Below, in pieces: positions 1 to 10,449 of a stretch of 64,000 nt of DNA (its first letter is position 1; each line of letters starts with the position of its first letter). The DNA is taken from assembly GCA_050084985.1 (NCBI GenBank), contig JBITNC010000001.1, positions 73,594,001-73,658,000 of the forward strand, given 5' to 3'. The DNA is from Nageia nagi. Lineage: Eukaryota; Pinophyta. A program made the position numbers and the translations under genes. Under the pieces are notes generated by a model. The model was not told the origin of the DNA. It was given only the letters and a program-made list of their open reading frames with translations, and searched no databases.

Positions 1-482
1 GCTTGTCTACAAATGCTATTTAATGGAACACTTTATTCCATAGGCTCTATGCCCTTAGCATGTATGTCATGTGGAGTCCTTTCAAAGTAGATAACATTTT
101 AATGTTTGATAATTCTGCTATTTGCCCTAGCAGAATGGGTTTCATTATCATTTCTTGCAAAAATCATTATCAAAGATTTCAGGATGGAATTATTTATAAT
201 TTGATATCATCAAAGATTCATGATGAGGAATATGATGATAACAATTATCCCATTAAAGACGTATGGGATTATCATTGTATTTTTATTTTTTAAATGTTGA
301 TTTTGATATTATTAAATATCTTCAAATTTAAGGATAATGATTTGAAAAATTACAGTATTAGATTGTATCATTTACCAAACTTGGCTACTAATAATTTTTA
401 TTTTATGATAACATGTACAAAGGATATGGAACAAGATGTAACACACATTCAATTTATGGTAGATGATAATGAATGGAAAGGG
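1..482 (+). other. Unrecognised coding-like stretch
   Basis: Two short open frames lie end to end here (60-293, then 294-572 in the same frame, separated by one stop). The predicted residues show no motif I recognise, and the base composition is like the AT-rich surroundings. It may be the edge of a decayed element that continues left of the window, or chance. No function is proposed. Confidence 0.2.
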
Positions 483-860
483 GAGAAGAACATCGACTTC
501 CAATTCAAAGGGAAGAGCAATTTCTTACTCCCGATCCTAAGGAATGATGGAAGCTTTTTAACGATGTTCTAGGGGGTTGAAATGGATGGGATATGATAGG
601 AAAAGAACATTGACTTCCAATTCAATGGGGAGAATAATTTCTTATTCTCGATCTCAAAGAATAATGGAAGCTATAAAATTTAACAATGTTCTAGGGTTGA
701 CTTTTATCAATATACTAAGGGCAATTTCTTGCTTAAACTTGTAGATAAGAATAGAAGCAAAAGGTTTTAACAACAATAATGTTGACTCCCATATTAATGG
801 GGAGAGCAATTACTCTTTCTTTTTCTCAAATAATATGGAAGCACCTCCAATTTAACAATC
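483..860. repeat. Degenerate tandem repeat, about 120 bp unit, three copies
   Basis: The segments starting near 483, 603 and 775 all contain 'gacttccaattcaa'-like sequence (third copy 'gactcccatattaa'), then 'gggagagcaatt' and '(a)atatggaagc'. The first two copies also share 'aacgatgttctaggg' / 'aacaatgttctaggg' (near 560 and 682). The copies have drifted by substitutions and small indels. I see no protein or element attached to them. Confidence 0.65.
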
Positions 861-2039
861 GATAAAGATAGATTAGAAAATATATGGATGTTGGATAATA
901 AAATATGAAAGTTGGTATAGTATAATGTGTATGGAGGGATGGTGGATGTTAATATGAAAATAGTATAATGAATGAATAGACATAGGATCTATTGGGTATT
1001 TAGAGAGATAAACTAATCAACTCATGAAGGCATTGATAAATATAAGTGTAATATTAATTACTATGTAATAATAAATAGTATGGGATGGAGGCATGGGATG
1101 ATGAAGAAATTTGATGATCATAATATTCAAGTTGACCATATCAACCAATCACCATTAGATTTTTTCTTATTTAGATGATATAAAGCAAAGTCATGATGTT
1201 CTCAAAATTATCATAGAATCATGTGTGTGCAATGATATTTATTTCCATCTCTAGACAATCTCAAACTAAATGTCACAAGAGCATAAAATATATAAGCTAA
1301 TTCATCCATATGAAATGTACAGAGGTCCATAGGAAAGAAAGTCACTAACCAGTATGGACATGTCGCCACTCGTAAGGTATGCCCCATTACCAGATAGGCA
1401 TCCATAGCCCTGATGAGGATTAACCCCTCGATCCCGCTACAACCTTGCTCTACTGCCAGTCAGGTGTCCATAGCCCCGATAAAGGATATTGTAATCACCC
1501 ACGAATCATTGATATGATGTAGTAATTTTTTTTTTTGACTTTTGTCATCTCTTTTCACCTCTTTTTTTTTTTTTTAATAAAAATATCCAATGATTCTTGG
1601 GTTCGAGATGAAGCGAATAATAGGATGAACATGTAATACTTTCGCTCGAAATCATGTTCTTATAACACATCATTCTTGACTGTTTTAAGATTATTTAAAT
1701 GTGAAAATGTGTATGAGTCCATAATAACCTTAAGTGTATCATAGTCATGTTTGTTTATCATCCAAAGTTTCAAGAATTTCATGATGAGGGTGGGTAAAGT
1801 CAATAAGCATATTAATTTCATAAACTATTTCTTTTACAATAAGTATTAAACATATTTGTATAATGGTATGGAAGTGATCATGGATGATGTATAGTATATA
1901 TGCCTTGATGAATTGTTAGAATATAATCTAATACTCAAATATTCCAACATAATGGGAGATGAATATGAGGTGGAAAAAGGGGAAGACATGGAAATGCAAT
2001 AAACATATTATAACTTATCAGATATGATCATTTTAGTTT
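861..2039. other. No gene seen; AT-rich DNA with T runs
   Basis: No convincing coding signal on either strand. Long T runs lie at 1529-1536 and 1562-1575. A locally GC-richer patch at about 1370-1500 holds the short duplication listed separately. Confidence 0.5.
1392..1488. repeat. Short duplicated motif, about 67 bp apart
   Basis: 'catccatagccctgatgaggat' near 1400 and 'gtccatagccccgataaaggat' near 1466 are recognisably the same ~28 bp sequence in direct orientation. They lie in the most GC-rich patch of the first 2 kb, which may be a remnant of an LTR or other element. Confidence 0.45.
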
Positions 2040-2102
2040 TTAATCATATTTTGATGTTTGTGTGATTTCTAAATCATGTTTTAATGATTTTTTTTTTTGA
2101 TG

Positions 2103-2220
2103 ATGGAGGGCAATTGCCCCAATGTGATCTATGTAGAACATGAGGAGATCAAAAGTAAGATGGGGGATGACTGCCCCAATGTGAACGATGTGAAGGAGAT
2201 TGAATATCCTTATGCAAATA
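2103..2220. repeat. 57 bp tandem duplication in element A
   Basis: 'attgccccaatgtga' near 2112 and 'actgccccaatgtga' near 2169 lie in two adjacent ~57 bp units. They are read through by the minus-strand post-protease segment, so the encoded peptide is also repeated (HIGA.. / HWGS..). It looks like a slippage or unequal-exchange duplication. Confidence 0.6.
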
Positions 2221-2658
2221 ACATAATTCATCATTGTTTAATTGTGTGGAATGTATGTATGTATTATGTAGATTATGTAAATTGTTATCTATCAATAAAG
2301 GTATATCTACTTCAAATCGTCTATCATCTATCAAATCATGAAGGGCATGATTTAATTGGTGGCAATGTTTAGTATCATGCCCCAATTGATGATGATAAAC
2401 ATGATTTCCATACTTATCATATTTTATTGACTTAGGATTTAGATTTTCTTTCATTATATGATCTACCACCCTCTTAGGTTGTTCCAAAGATTGCATTCCA
2501 TCGATGTAATCATCTTTGGATTTTAATTCCCATCTCATATCTTTATGATTATGCCCTTGCCTAGCAAAGATGGATGATGATTTCCCCTTTGACTTTTGCA
2601 TAGGAGGTTTCGTTTTTGATGATTTTGTAATATTATAATGTGAGTATGGATTTTCATC
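2149..2658 (-). pseudogene. Post-protease segment with a second zinc-knuckle-like motif (element A)
   Basis: Open for 150 codons from 2601 and continuous in frame with the protease upstream apart from one stop (TGA at 2662-2664). The N-terminal part is Lys/Ser-rich. A motif YHHQLGHDTKHC near the middle is followed by HALHDLIDD, which closely matches the knuckle and downstream helix of plant gypsy gag proteins ('YH..LGH.T..C..L...I.DLID'). The first cysteine of the motif is not visible. Knuckles normally precede the protease, so this one is out of the usual place. Either this family carries a second nucleic-acid-binding motif after the protease, or a gag fragment was joined by recombination. 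The 57 bp duplication lies in its last third. Confidence 0.6.
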
Positions 2659-2661
2659 TCT

Positions 2662-3010
2662 TCATACACAATGGAGTACTCCCTCATGAATGTATTTTAG
2701 ACAACCATGAAATGTAGATGGGACACATTCCATTTCTTGAATCCATGGTCTACCTAAAAGAATATTATATTGTTCAATGTTCCCTTCAATGATATATAAT
2801 GATGTTTGTATCATATTACATCCAATGGTGATGGGTAACACTATCGACCCTATTGTTGAACATAAGGCATTATTAAATGCTTTTATTTGTAATGATGGTA
2901 AAGAAATATGAGAGAAGGGAAGATTCAATTTGTGATATGTCAATGTAGATATGATATTGACATCTGACCCTTCATCTATTAATATCCTCTTAACAATTTT
3001 ACCATTTACT
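2662..3010 (-). pseudogene. Retrotransposon aspartic protease (element A)
   Basis: The active-site region reads LIDEGSDVNIIS, where plant gypsy proteases have a D-[ST/G]-G-S motif; the catalytic Asp is present. It is followed by the IKAFNNA..TIGSIVLPI strand, then YNILLGRPWI and CVPSTFHGCLKYIHEG, the typical C-terminal end of plant gypsy retropepsins. The family cleaves the Gag-Pol polyprotein in the virus-like particle. There is no start codon of its own, as expected for a domain within a polyprotein. A stop at 2662 separates it from the next segment. The domain identity is secure; activity is not expected because the surrounding polyprotein is broken. Confidence 0.85.
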
Positions 3011-3089
3011 TTACCAATGACATGGAGAGGTGGATCTAACCCTTGAAGTCCTTTGTTTGGTTGTCTCTCATGGTCATAAAAAGAAATTA

Positions 3090-3440
3090 TAGGCTATTGT
3101 ATCAATGGAGAAACTTGCATTTTGGATTTTTGATTATATGATATATCAATTTGTTTTTCTATATCAACTCCAACTATTCCTATAATAGGTTGATTACTTG
3201 GATTCCAAGTAGGTGTCACCTGACTGTAATTAGTTATAATAGATACTGTATTTACTTGATATGAAGGCGGTGAGTCTTGATAATTTTTTAAATTTTGATC
3301 TGAAATAGAAGTATGGTCTTCAACTTCCAAGTTATTATCTTTGATTGAATTTTGAGTTCTATTTCTCAATGCTAGACAATTTTTTGTACTATGACCTCTT
3401 TGATGGTGATAATTACAATACTCATTTTTGTTATATTTTT
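3090..3440 (-). pseudogene. Gag zinc knuckle and linker (element A)
   Basis: Around 3430-3360 the minus strand reads EYCNYHHQRGHSTKNC, then LALRNRTQ. This matches the Cys-x2-His...Gly-His-x4-Cys knuckle of plant gypsy gag, which binds the RNA genome during packaging. It is followed by a 91-codon polar linker (open from 3369) rich in Asn, Ser and Gln leading to the protease. It lies directly downstream of the gag core, the expected place. Confidence 0.75.
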
Positions 3441-3519
3441 CTTTTCTCGTAATTTTTATTTCACCGTATTTAATCTTGACCTTCTCAATTATGACTGCTT
3501 GAGCAATAACTTCTTCAAG

Positions 3520-4080
3520 AGTATTATATTATTGGATTTGTAATATACTAGCTATAGGCCTTAAACAATTTTGACTGAATAATTTAACTAACTCCTCCTG
3601 AGGTAAGGTATAGGGCATGCCATAGAGTATATCCCTCCATCGTGAAACAAAGTCAACAATTGATTCATTCTGAGATTGTTTTAGTTCTACAAGATCTGTA
3701 ATAGAAGATTCCTCTTTGATATAAATCCTAAAATGTTGTAAGAATAAATCTACCAATTGAGGAAATGAATAAATACTATGTCATGGCAAATTAATATACC
3801 ATTCCAGAGCTTGGGATGCAAGCATCATGGGGAACAAACGTATCATCAAGACCTCATCATTAGAAATTAGGTAATTTGAAAATTTAAACCACCTTAAATG
3901 TTCCTTAGGATCCTTATTTCCTATAAAAGGAATTATCTTAGGTATTTCAAAGTTGTAAGGTAATTTCTTCTTAGGGACACTTGGATGGATGGGTTCATTG
4001 CAAATATTATCAAATGTCAACTTCTTGAACCTTGATATGTTCATTTCTTTATTCATGAAATCCTTCATGAAATCCTCTAA
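3520..4080 (-). pseudogene. Gag core domain (element A)
   Basis: Two open segments, 4068-3781 and 3756-3529, are separated by a single break and together cover a Retrotrans_gag-type core. Diagnostic pieces are F.GNKDPKEHLRWF, IRLFPMMLASQALEWY and, after the break, SQNESIVDFVSRWRDI, which corresponds to the 'Q..ES..DF..RW+' helix of plant gypsy gag. The domain forms the capsid-like shell. There is no independent gene start here; the reading frame continues upstream (higher coordinates). Confidence in the family is high. Confidence 0.85.
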
Positions 4081-4129
4081 TTCATTATCTATCCAACTAC
4101 CCTGAGGATGTTTTCAGTATCTTCAATGA

Positions 4130-5850
4130 TTGGTGTTTCTTTCTGACTTTAGGTTTGAATCATAAGATTCATCATCAGAAGGAGATCTTGATAACAATGA
4201 TGAAGATGATAATGATGGAAGATTAGAAGGTAAATGATGCCCTTGCATTGGATTTATAAGAGTTGTAAATGGTTATACTTTATTTTGTTGAGACTTCTCA
4301 TGAAGTAACCAACTATCTCAAACTTCTTGTTTTACCTTATCAAAAATTTGTCATTTTTTATCAAGCTCTTGCTTTTCTTTTTCTCTGAGTTCTATATTTT
4401 TTTCCTTAAGTTTGGCTTCCTATTCTAACTTACTTTGAACATCTTCATATCTTTTACTAAAGGTTATAGTTTCTTCATAATCTCTCTCTATGTGTTTTCT
4501 CTTTGCCTCCAACTCCGCAAAAGAGAGTATCTCTCCTACCTTGAATTATTTAGCTAAAGCTTTTTTACATTTTTCTTGCAATGAGGGTTTCTCACAAGCA
4601 TAAGGATCATAGAAGAATTTGTTTGAGATCTTACATTGAGGATTTGTTTGTGAGGTTCTTACTAAATACAAGGTCATTCTATCAAAATCTTCCATACAAG
4701 ACCTAGCCCTATGAAGTGTTTTTTGATAGGTGAGGTCAGTTATCCTAGCTTGTGAAGAGGGGATTTGAGGTTGATAATATAAGCTCTCAAGAGACAATTC
4801 TCTTTGTTGATTAGAGTAAGAGTTTTGATATCTCCATACTTGGTAATTAAGAGGTGATGATAATTGCATCCAATCTTGACTCTTTTGGTTTGCATAAGCT
4901 TTTACATCATGCTTTTGTCTTATCTCTTCTTATCTCATTTCTTTGACAAACTCATTGAAGGTTTTATCATGTTGATTGTAAGAAGAACATGCTTGTTGTT
5001 GTTTATGGGATTACCTTTGCAAAATATTCTTAGCTTTTTCATCATATAAAATATTCCTAAGTAATTTATTTGTTGGAGGGCTATCTTCTTTATCACATTC
5101 CCAATTTTTCATCAAGATAGTTTGATATTTTGAAGGTATTTTTAGTGGGTTTGAACAACATTCATCCTCATATAACTTTGTATCATTATCATGATGTGTT
5201 GTTTCCCCACATGGATGTTCATTCCTAAGATCATGTGTGTTAGCTTTGGAAATTTTATTTTTATATTTTTCATTTCTTTGTGATTGAAATTCTTGAGATT
5301 CAATAATACAATCTATGGATTTTTTAATTCTTATGTGAAGCTCTTCAGTTTCTACCTATGATGAGAGTGAACAAGTTTCATCCTTGAACTCAAGAATATC
5401 ATGAGATTCATGGGAATCAATAGAAGGTCTTGTAGCCTCTAGAAGGGGAGGAGAATGAAATTGCAATTCTGAAGAATTCTCTGAAAGATCCTCAATATTC
5501 ATGTCAAACTCCTCTTCTTTAATATCATATTCATCCCAAGGTTGGGGTGAAGACATCAAGGTATCTAACTTTAGGAGGTCATATGATTTAGCATAGGATG
5601 TTGCATCAAGGCCTTTGGCATTAATAATCGATTCATCCCTTAGCAAATTGGATTCATTAGGTTTGATAGTCTCAAAAGGAGATGCACAACAAGATTTTAA
5701 TTTGATGAGATGTGTCGATGAGTTTTCAATCTTCATGATGGGCTCAATATTTTCCATGTCAAACTCATCCCATGATGAGGGAGAAGGAATGAAAGAACTA
5801 TACTCTAGCTCTTCATGGGATCTAACAAGGCTTTCTGAGGATTGAAGAAA
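4130..5850 (-). pseudogene. Long N-terminal gag region (element A), unrecognised
   Basis: Minus-strand open stretches 5757-5356 and 4869-4546 precede the gag core in the direction of transcription. The first (133 codons) is acidic and Ser-rich (EEEFDMNIEDLSENSSE). The second has YYQPQIPSSQARITDL and a Cys/Lys-rich end. The part at 4540-4300 reads as a Glu/Lys-rich coiled-coil-like stretch on the minus strand (many 'ctt/ttt/ttc' codons on plus). I recognise no conserved family. Its place between leader and core suggests it is the N-terminal half of an unusually long Gag. Confidence 0.5.
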
Positions 5851-6269
5851 AGGTATGGTACATTATTCTATCTCTGCTAAGTATGCTAAAAGCTTTTCAA
5901 TGTCGATATAAAAATCACTCTTCATGACCTTTGAAGTAGAATAAGTATCTAAGGTTGACTTGGCAAGATGTGACCATAGTCTTTGTATTTTTGGTTTTAC
6001 TTTGATAGAAAAAGGAACATAATTTAAAAGTGCAACCAAGACAAACCTCATAATGATAAAATTCCTTTAAGGCCTTATGAAATGCATTTAAACAAGTAAA
6101 ATACATTTATGCATACTACCCTCGCAAACATTCATGTCCATTTACTTATCTTATCTTAATGTGATACAATCAAAAGTTTATTTTAAGTGGATCTTTGACC
6201 TTAATAAACCTCGTTGTTCTTTTTTAATTATAATGTGATTCATTATCCAACCTCTTAATGATGTTCATT

Positions 6270-6780
6270 AACTCCTTCCAGCTATGGAAGTTTTATATGT
6301 GATAAATTTCCTCTTCTTACTAGTCAAATATCTCTTTGACCTCTAATGGAGTGGTAAGAGCAAACTTGGTAAGAAGCCATTAAGTGTAGATAAATTAATT
6401 AAGTGAGGTTCAATTACTCCTCCAAGTGTCACATATCCCTTCGACCTCCAATGGAGTGGTAAGGGCAGACATCTTTAAGAGTGTTAATGTGAAGTATATT
6501 TCCAAATAAGATATGAATAAATTTTACCTCTTTCACTTAACTTATTTTTGATCCCTCCAATTCATTAACCTTTTAATATGATTTATACTACCCAAAACTC
6601 GATTTATTTTCCTTAAGTTCATTCCTTTTCATGTGATTCATTTACTCCTTCCAATTGTGGAATTATTATGTGTAGTAAATTACCTCCTCTTACTAGTCAC
6701 ATATCCCTTCGACCTCCAATGGAGTGGTAAGGGCAAACTTGGTAAGAGGTCATTATGTGTGGATAAATTAACCAAATTAA
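6270..6780. repeat. Leader repeats of element A, about 375 bp apart
   Basis: The blocks at about 6270-6410 and 6646-6780 share 'ctccttccarytrtggaa', 'cctcttactagtca', 'gacctc.aatggagtggtaag' and 'gcaaacttggtaagar'. A third, shorter copy at about 6410-6480 keeps only 'cacatatcccttcgacctcc' and 'aatggagtggtaagggca'. They lie in the untranslated leader between LTR and gag on the minus strand. Confidence 0.75.
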
Positions 6781-7129
6781 TGATAGTGTGAATGTGAAAG
6801 AAAAGAAGAATATTAGGTCTATTCTGGTCACCTTAGATCGCACGAAGTGCAAAGGGAGAGCATAAGTAGACAAGATAAAAAGTATTAATGTGTACATACC
6901 CTTCACCCAAAACATAAAAATAAATACATAACATTTTACATGAAGTAAATTAATAAAAAATACATTTAACCTTTTCTATCCATTCCTATATGCATTCTAG
7001 GCAAAGGAATCACAATCAAAAGTATCCTTCTATTTTAACAATATATATTATATATTATATATATATATATTTATTTTTTTTAATTTTTTTTAGAAATAAC
7101 AAAAAGGAGACAAGACTACCTGGAGTAAG

Positions 7130-7320
7130 AGTCATTGGCGTTTAAATAGAGATTGCTGGTGTTTCTTTTGGGTCATCGGCATCTGATTCTAATCATTGGC
7201 ATTCCTATAACAGACACTATGTTCAGTCACTAGTATTTTTGTGAATCACTAGCATTCCTTTTGAGTTGCCAGCATCCGATTCCAATCGTTGGCATTTCTG
7301 CAATAGATTTCCTATAAAAA
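7130..7320. repeat. Short interspersed 'TTGGCATT' motif repeats next to the LTR
   Basis: Variants of 'tcattggcattcc' / 'tcactagcattcc' recur at roughly 20-45 bp intervals (about 7134, 7172, 7195, 7227, 7248, 7265, 7288), often followed by 'ataacaga' / 'caataga'. Related 'gtcaccagca', 'gtcggcatttg' and 'gtcgctggtg' occur inside the LTR (about 8020-8095). This is a family-specific minisatellite shared by leader and LTR. Confidence 0.6.
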
Positions 7321-7454
7321 GCACAGATCACAAAATTTAAATTCAGTATATGCAATAACTTGAATAAACCAGATAATAGAAAGGTAGAATTAATTTTAAC
7401 ATAAATAGAAACCTCCCTATCAATGACAGAGGGGCACTCCTTCTAGTGCTAGAA

Positions 7455-8295
7455 TGTTGCAATGAAAATAGAGCTGGAATGTAGAATAACATAAGATACA
7501 GTTATTCTTAGATTTTCATTGAACCTCAAATTATGTAAAATAGGTAGAAATGTTGTAATTGTAAATTGATATTGATTTTTCAGCTCAAAATACAATTTTC
7601 CCTTGGAAGGGACTTTTACAAATGCTATTTGCCAAAATGAGAGTATTATATCTTCATTGTTTTTGATTTGCTTGCTTCTCTCCTTGATATGGACAACTTG
7701 TAAATCCTACACACATGCAAAAGATAATAACATCAAAGCATCTATGTATGACATGTATTAAATTGAAACTAGCATAAAACAATAAAAGATATGAGCTCAC
7801 AAGATTTTGGTAGCATTACCCTACTTCCAAAAAATGGGTTCCTATTGCTTTGTATTGGCTTGTATTTATAGATTTTGGGTGAGATTTTCCAAGGCTGGTA
7901 AGGGGGAGTGAAAAGCCACCGTAGGTCATAACTGACCCTCTCTATCCATCGCATCTTGGAAGAATGAGATGTTACAACTTTCTTTTATTATTTTTGGTTT
8001 TTGTTCGATTGATACAGAGTCACCAGCAATTACTAGGCAGACACCGACGATCATCCTAAAATGTCGGCATTTGTTTTGGGTCGCTGGTGACTGGTTTTCC
8101 ATTTTTATAACAATATTAAAATGACTACCAAATAACCAATTTTTACCGAAAAGGGGTCATGTGACCACTTGTTTTACATGTACTCGATGAGATCTATTCA
8201 ATAATATGGTTTTTAAACCTATTCTATGTTGTCACAAAGAGTTATGATTATTTCAATGTTTACTAGTTAAAAAGGGACATTTTTAGGTGTCTACA
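7455..8295 (-). repeat. LTR of element A (5' LTR for the minus-strand element)
   Basis: The right end, 'aggtgtctaca', is the reverse complement of TGTAGACACCT, the start seen on other plant gypsy LTRs and on the solo LTR at 59640. The left end begins TGTTGC, giving TG...CA termini and 841 bp. A minus-strand TATA box (TATAAATACA) lies at 7861-7870. Gag lies downstream on the same strand. The left boundary is less certain than the right. Confidence 0.65.
7861..7870 (-). promoter_or_regulatory. TATA box in element A LTR
   Basis: Plus strand tgtatttata, minus TATAAATACA, about 425 bp inside the LTR start. Position and sequence suit the U3/R promoter of a plant LTR. Confidence 0.45.
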
Positions 8296-8850
8296 ACAAC
8301 AAAATGTATCATCAATTAGAGATGATCCAATGTCAACAAATTGCTAACATCTATATCATTGATTTACTTTTAAGTGAGTGAAATCTCACTATCCATGTTG
8401 ATGGCCATCAATGATCATACATTTATATGTATATGATACGAAGACATTATGTTTTGGATAGGTTTAAAGCAAGAACCATGTGGATACATAGTGAAATGTA
8501 TCATTCATTAGAGATGATCCAATATCAACAAATTACTAATAGTTGTATCATTTGTTTTTTTTAAGTGAGTGAATTCTCACTAGCCATGTCGATGTCCATC
8601 AATGATCATACATTTATATGTCTATGATTTGAAGATATTATGCTTTGGATAGGTTCAAAGCAAGAACTATATGGATACATAGAAAAATGTATCATCCATT
8701 AGAGATGATCCAATATCAATAAATTGCTAATAGTTGTATCATCGATTTACTTTTAAGTGAGGGAACTCTCACTAGCTTTGTTCATGGCCATTGATGATCA
8801 TATGTTTATATGTCTATGATCCAAAGACATGAGGCATGTGTAGTAAGGAT
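8296..8850 (-). repeat. Three tandem ~190 bp repeats, retroelement 3'-UTR type
   Basis: Units start near 8300, 8490 and 8680, each with 'aatgtatcat', 'ttagagatgatccaat', 'ttttaagtgag', 'tcactag', 'catcaatgatcatac' and 'tctatgat..gaagaca'. The reverse complement of the same unit occurs about twice at 29160-29540, between integrase and 3' LTR of the Tat-like element. These repeats are therefore probably the 3' UTR of a related element in minus orientation. They abut the element A LTR with no purine tract, so that LTR probably inserted here rather than belonging to them. Confidence 0.75.
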
Positions 8851-10449
8851 AAAATAAATATAATATATTATAATATTCTAAGTTGGATTGATAGAATATC
8901 CTATAGAATATGCTAGAACTTTTGCTCATGGGGGACCATGGCTAAATATTTTATTAGTATTCTCCTAACACTATGTTATTGAATAAATTTTAATAAATAA
9001 ATAATGGAAGCATAGAAGGAGGCTTCTAAAAAATACCTGATATTCAAACTTGTAATGGTATAAAAACTTGAATTTGCTTAATTTTGTACAAAAGAAGTAC
9101 ACCATAAAATCCCTAAACTTGATCAATATATGCTACTAACACCATAGTATGCTTTGAATTTTGCTAAAATAAAATTATTTTGGCTTCTATGAGTCAAAGT
9201 CTATTGATTCATCATACTTGTAGCTAAATATGAAATTGCCCCTAGTTGATGCTCAAAAGAGGGTAAAGGAAGCCATATTATCTCATGCATGAAGCCCAAA
9301 TCCACCACATTATCATTCAGTACATGGAGGAGAATAGATTTGTTCAGAGCTACAAGAAATGTAACACAAAATGCAAAGTTAGGTCTAAAAGGTGAGATAA
9401 TACCCCTTTGATCTACATATTTCTCCATGTCAACTATAGGCCATGCAAGAGATGCTAAGTTATTCACTCGGCATGCATCAATTCCTATTAACAAGTATCA
9501 ACCTTTCCAAATGTGCAATTAAAATACTAAATAAAATCAAATGAAAATAAAATACTTGTACTTAATGATGGAAGTATAATTTTTATACCAATCTGCATGC
9601 CAGAGAGTTGCCATTAAGGCAAAGTATAGGAGGGTATTTAATTTTTTGATTAACTCACATTTTGATATGCCATAGATGCCCTAATGATAGTACACTACCA
9701 ACATCACTAAATAAATGGAGCAAGCCATCCAATTAAGCAGTGGCTTTATATATCACCAAATTTTGAAAATATCATGGGCTTATAGCTTCTTGGGAGCAAC
9801 CTTCTTAAAGATAGAATTTTACCCTAACAAATGGCTAAAATCAAGTATTCATAATCCAATTTCTTTAGTTATATATCATATAAAAGTATCCATTATCATA
9901 TGGAAAATTAAAAATTTATAGAAATGAAAAGGGTGCATTGGAAACTCACCTACATAGTAAATTAGCATGCTGCTAATGCCCAAAACTTTGTATAAATTTT
10001 AATAAAAAATGCAAATGAAGCAAACTTTACCTAAGAAATGTGGGTGTCATTCAAATAAAATTTGAGCATAAATTAGATCCAACATCCATCATTAGCATAC
10101 ACAACTCAAATAAATGGACACCATCGATACCATGCAAATGGTAATTTTTAGTACCCAAGAAAGAATAGGAGGGATTTAAAATTTTTACAAGGCAAATGAG
10201 CCCTCCCCATACATATTTAGGAGTTGTATGCATAAAAAGGAGGTGATGCCCTAATCTAAAGCCCCAAATTCAACTTATAAAATCAAAATTTTTATAAAAA
10301 ATAAGTCATTTTGACTTTGATGCCCTTACCATGTGGAATGTTGAGGAGCAAATATTGACCTTATCCTAGACTTTGCCAAATTTTCCACCCTACTATTGAT
10401 GTTTTATAGTTAAAGTGCCCCTTGCAACCATTTTTTGTGTATGTTGAGT
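8851..10449. other. No gene recognised; AT-rich, weak internal repetition
   Basis: A 97-codon minus-strand open stretch (9494-9201) has no recognised motif. Phrases such as 'ataggagggtattta' (9627), 'ataggagggattta' (10166) and 'taggagggtattttta' (10449), and 'catgc..atgg', recur at loose spacing. The region may be the leader of the element that carried the plant-mobile-domain gene, but I cannot show it. Confidence 0.35.

Larger units (their letters stand above)
2040..8295 (-). mobile_element. Ty3/gypsy element A, 5' part, degenerate
   Basis: Reading down the minus strand: LTR (8295-7455), a long repeat-bearing leader, a long gag, a zinc knuckle (about 3430-3360), an aspartic protease (about 3010-2662) and a post-protease segment (2658-2149). 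This is the gag-protease order of plant gypsy elements. Reverse transcriptase, RNase H, integrase and the 3' LTR are not found to the left, so the copy is truncated near 2040 or its 3' part lies elsewhere. Stops and frameshifts throughout show it is dead. The sequence next to the LTR (minus: TTCTAGCACTAGAAGG) could be a decayed TGGCGC-type primer-binding site; that is uncertain. Confidence 0.8.

Noticed and set aside
7020-7080. TA-rich stretch as a replication origin or scaffold attachment site
   Set aside because: Simple low-complexity DNA in a retrotransposon leader; nothing specific supports either role.
9201-9494. 97-codon minus-strand frame as a host gene
   Set aside because: No recognised motif, no codon bias contrast and no neighbouring exons; treated as chance open sequence.
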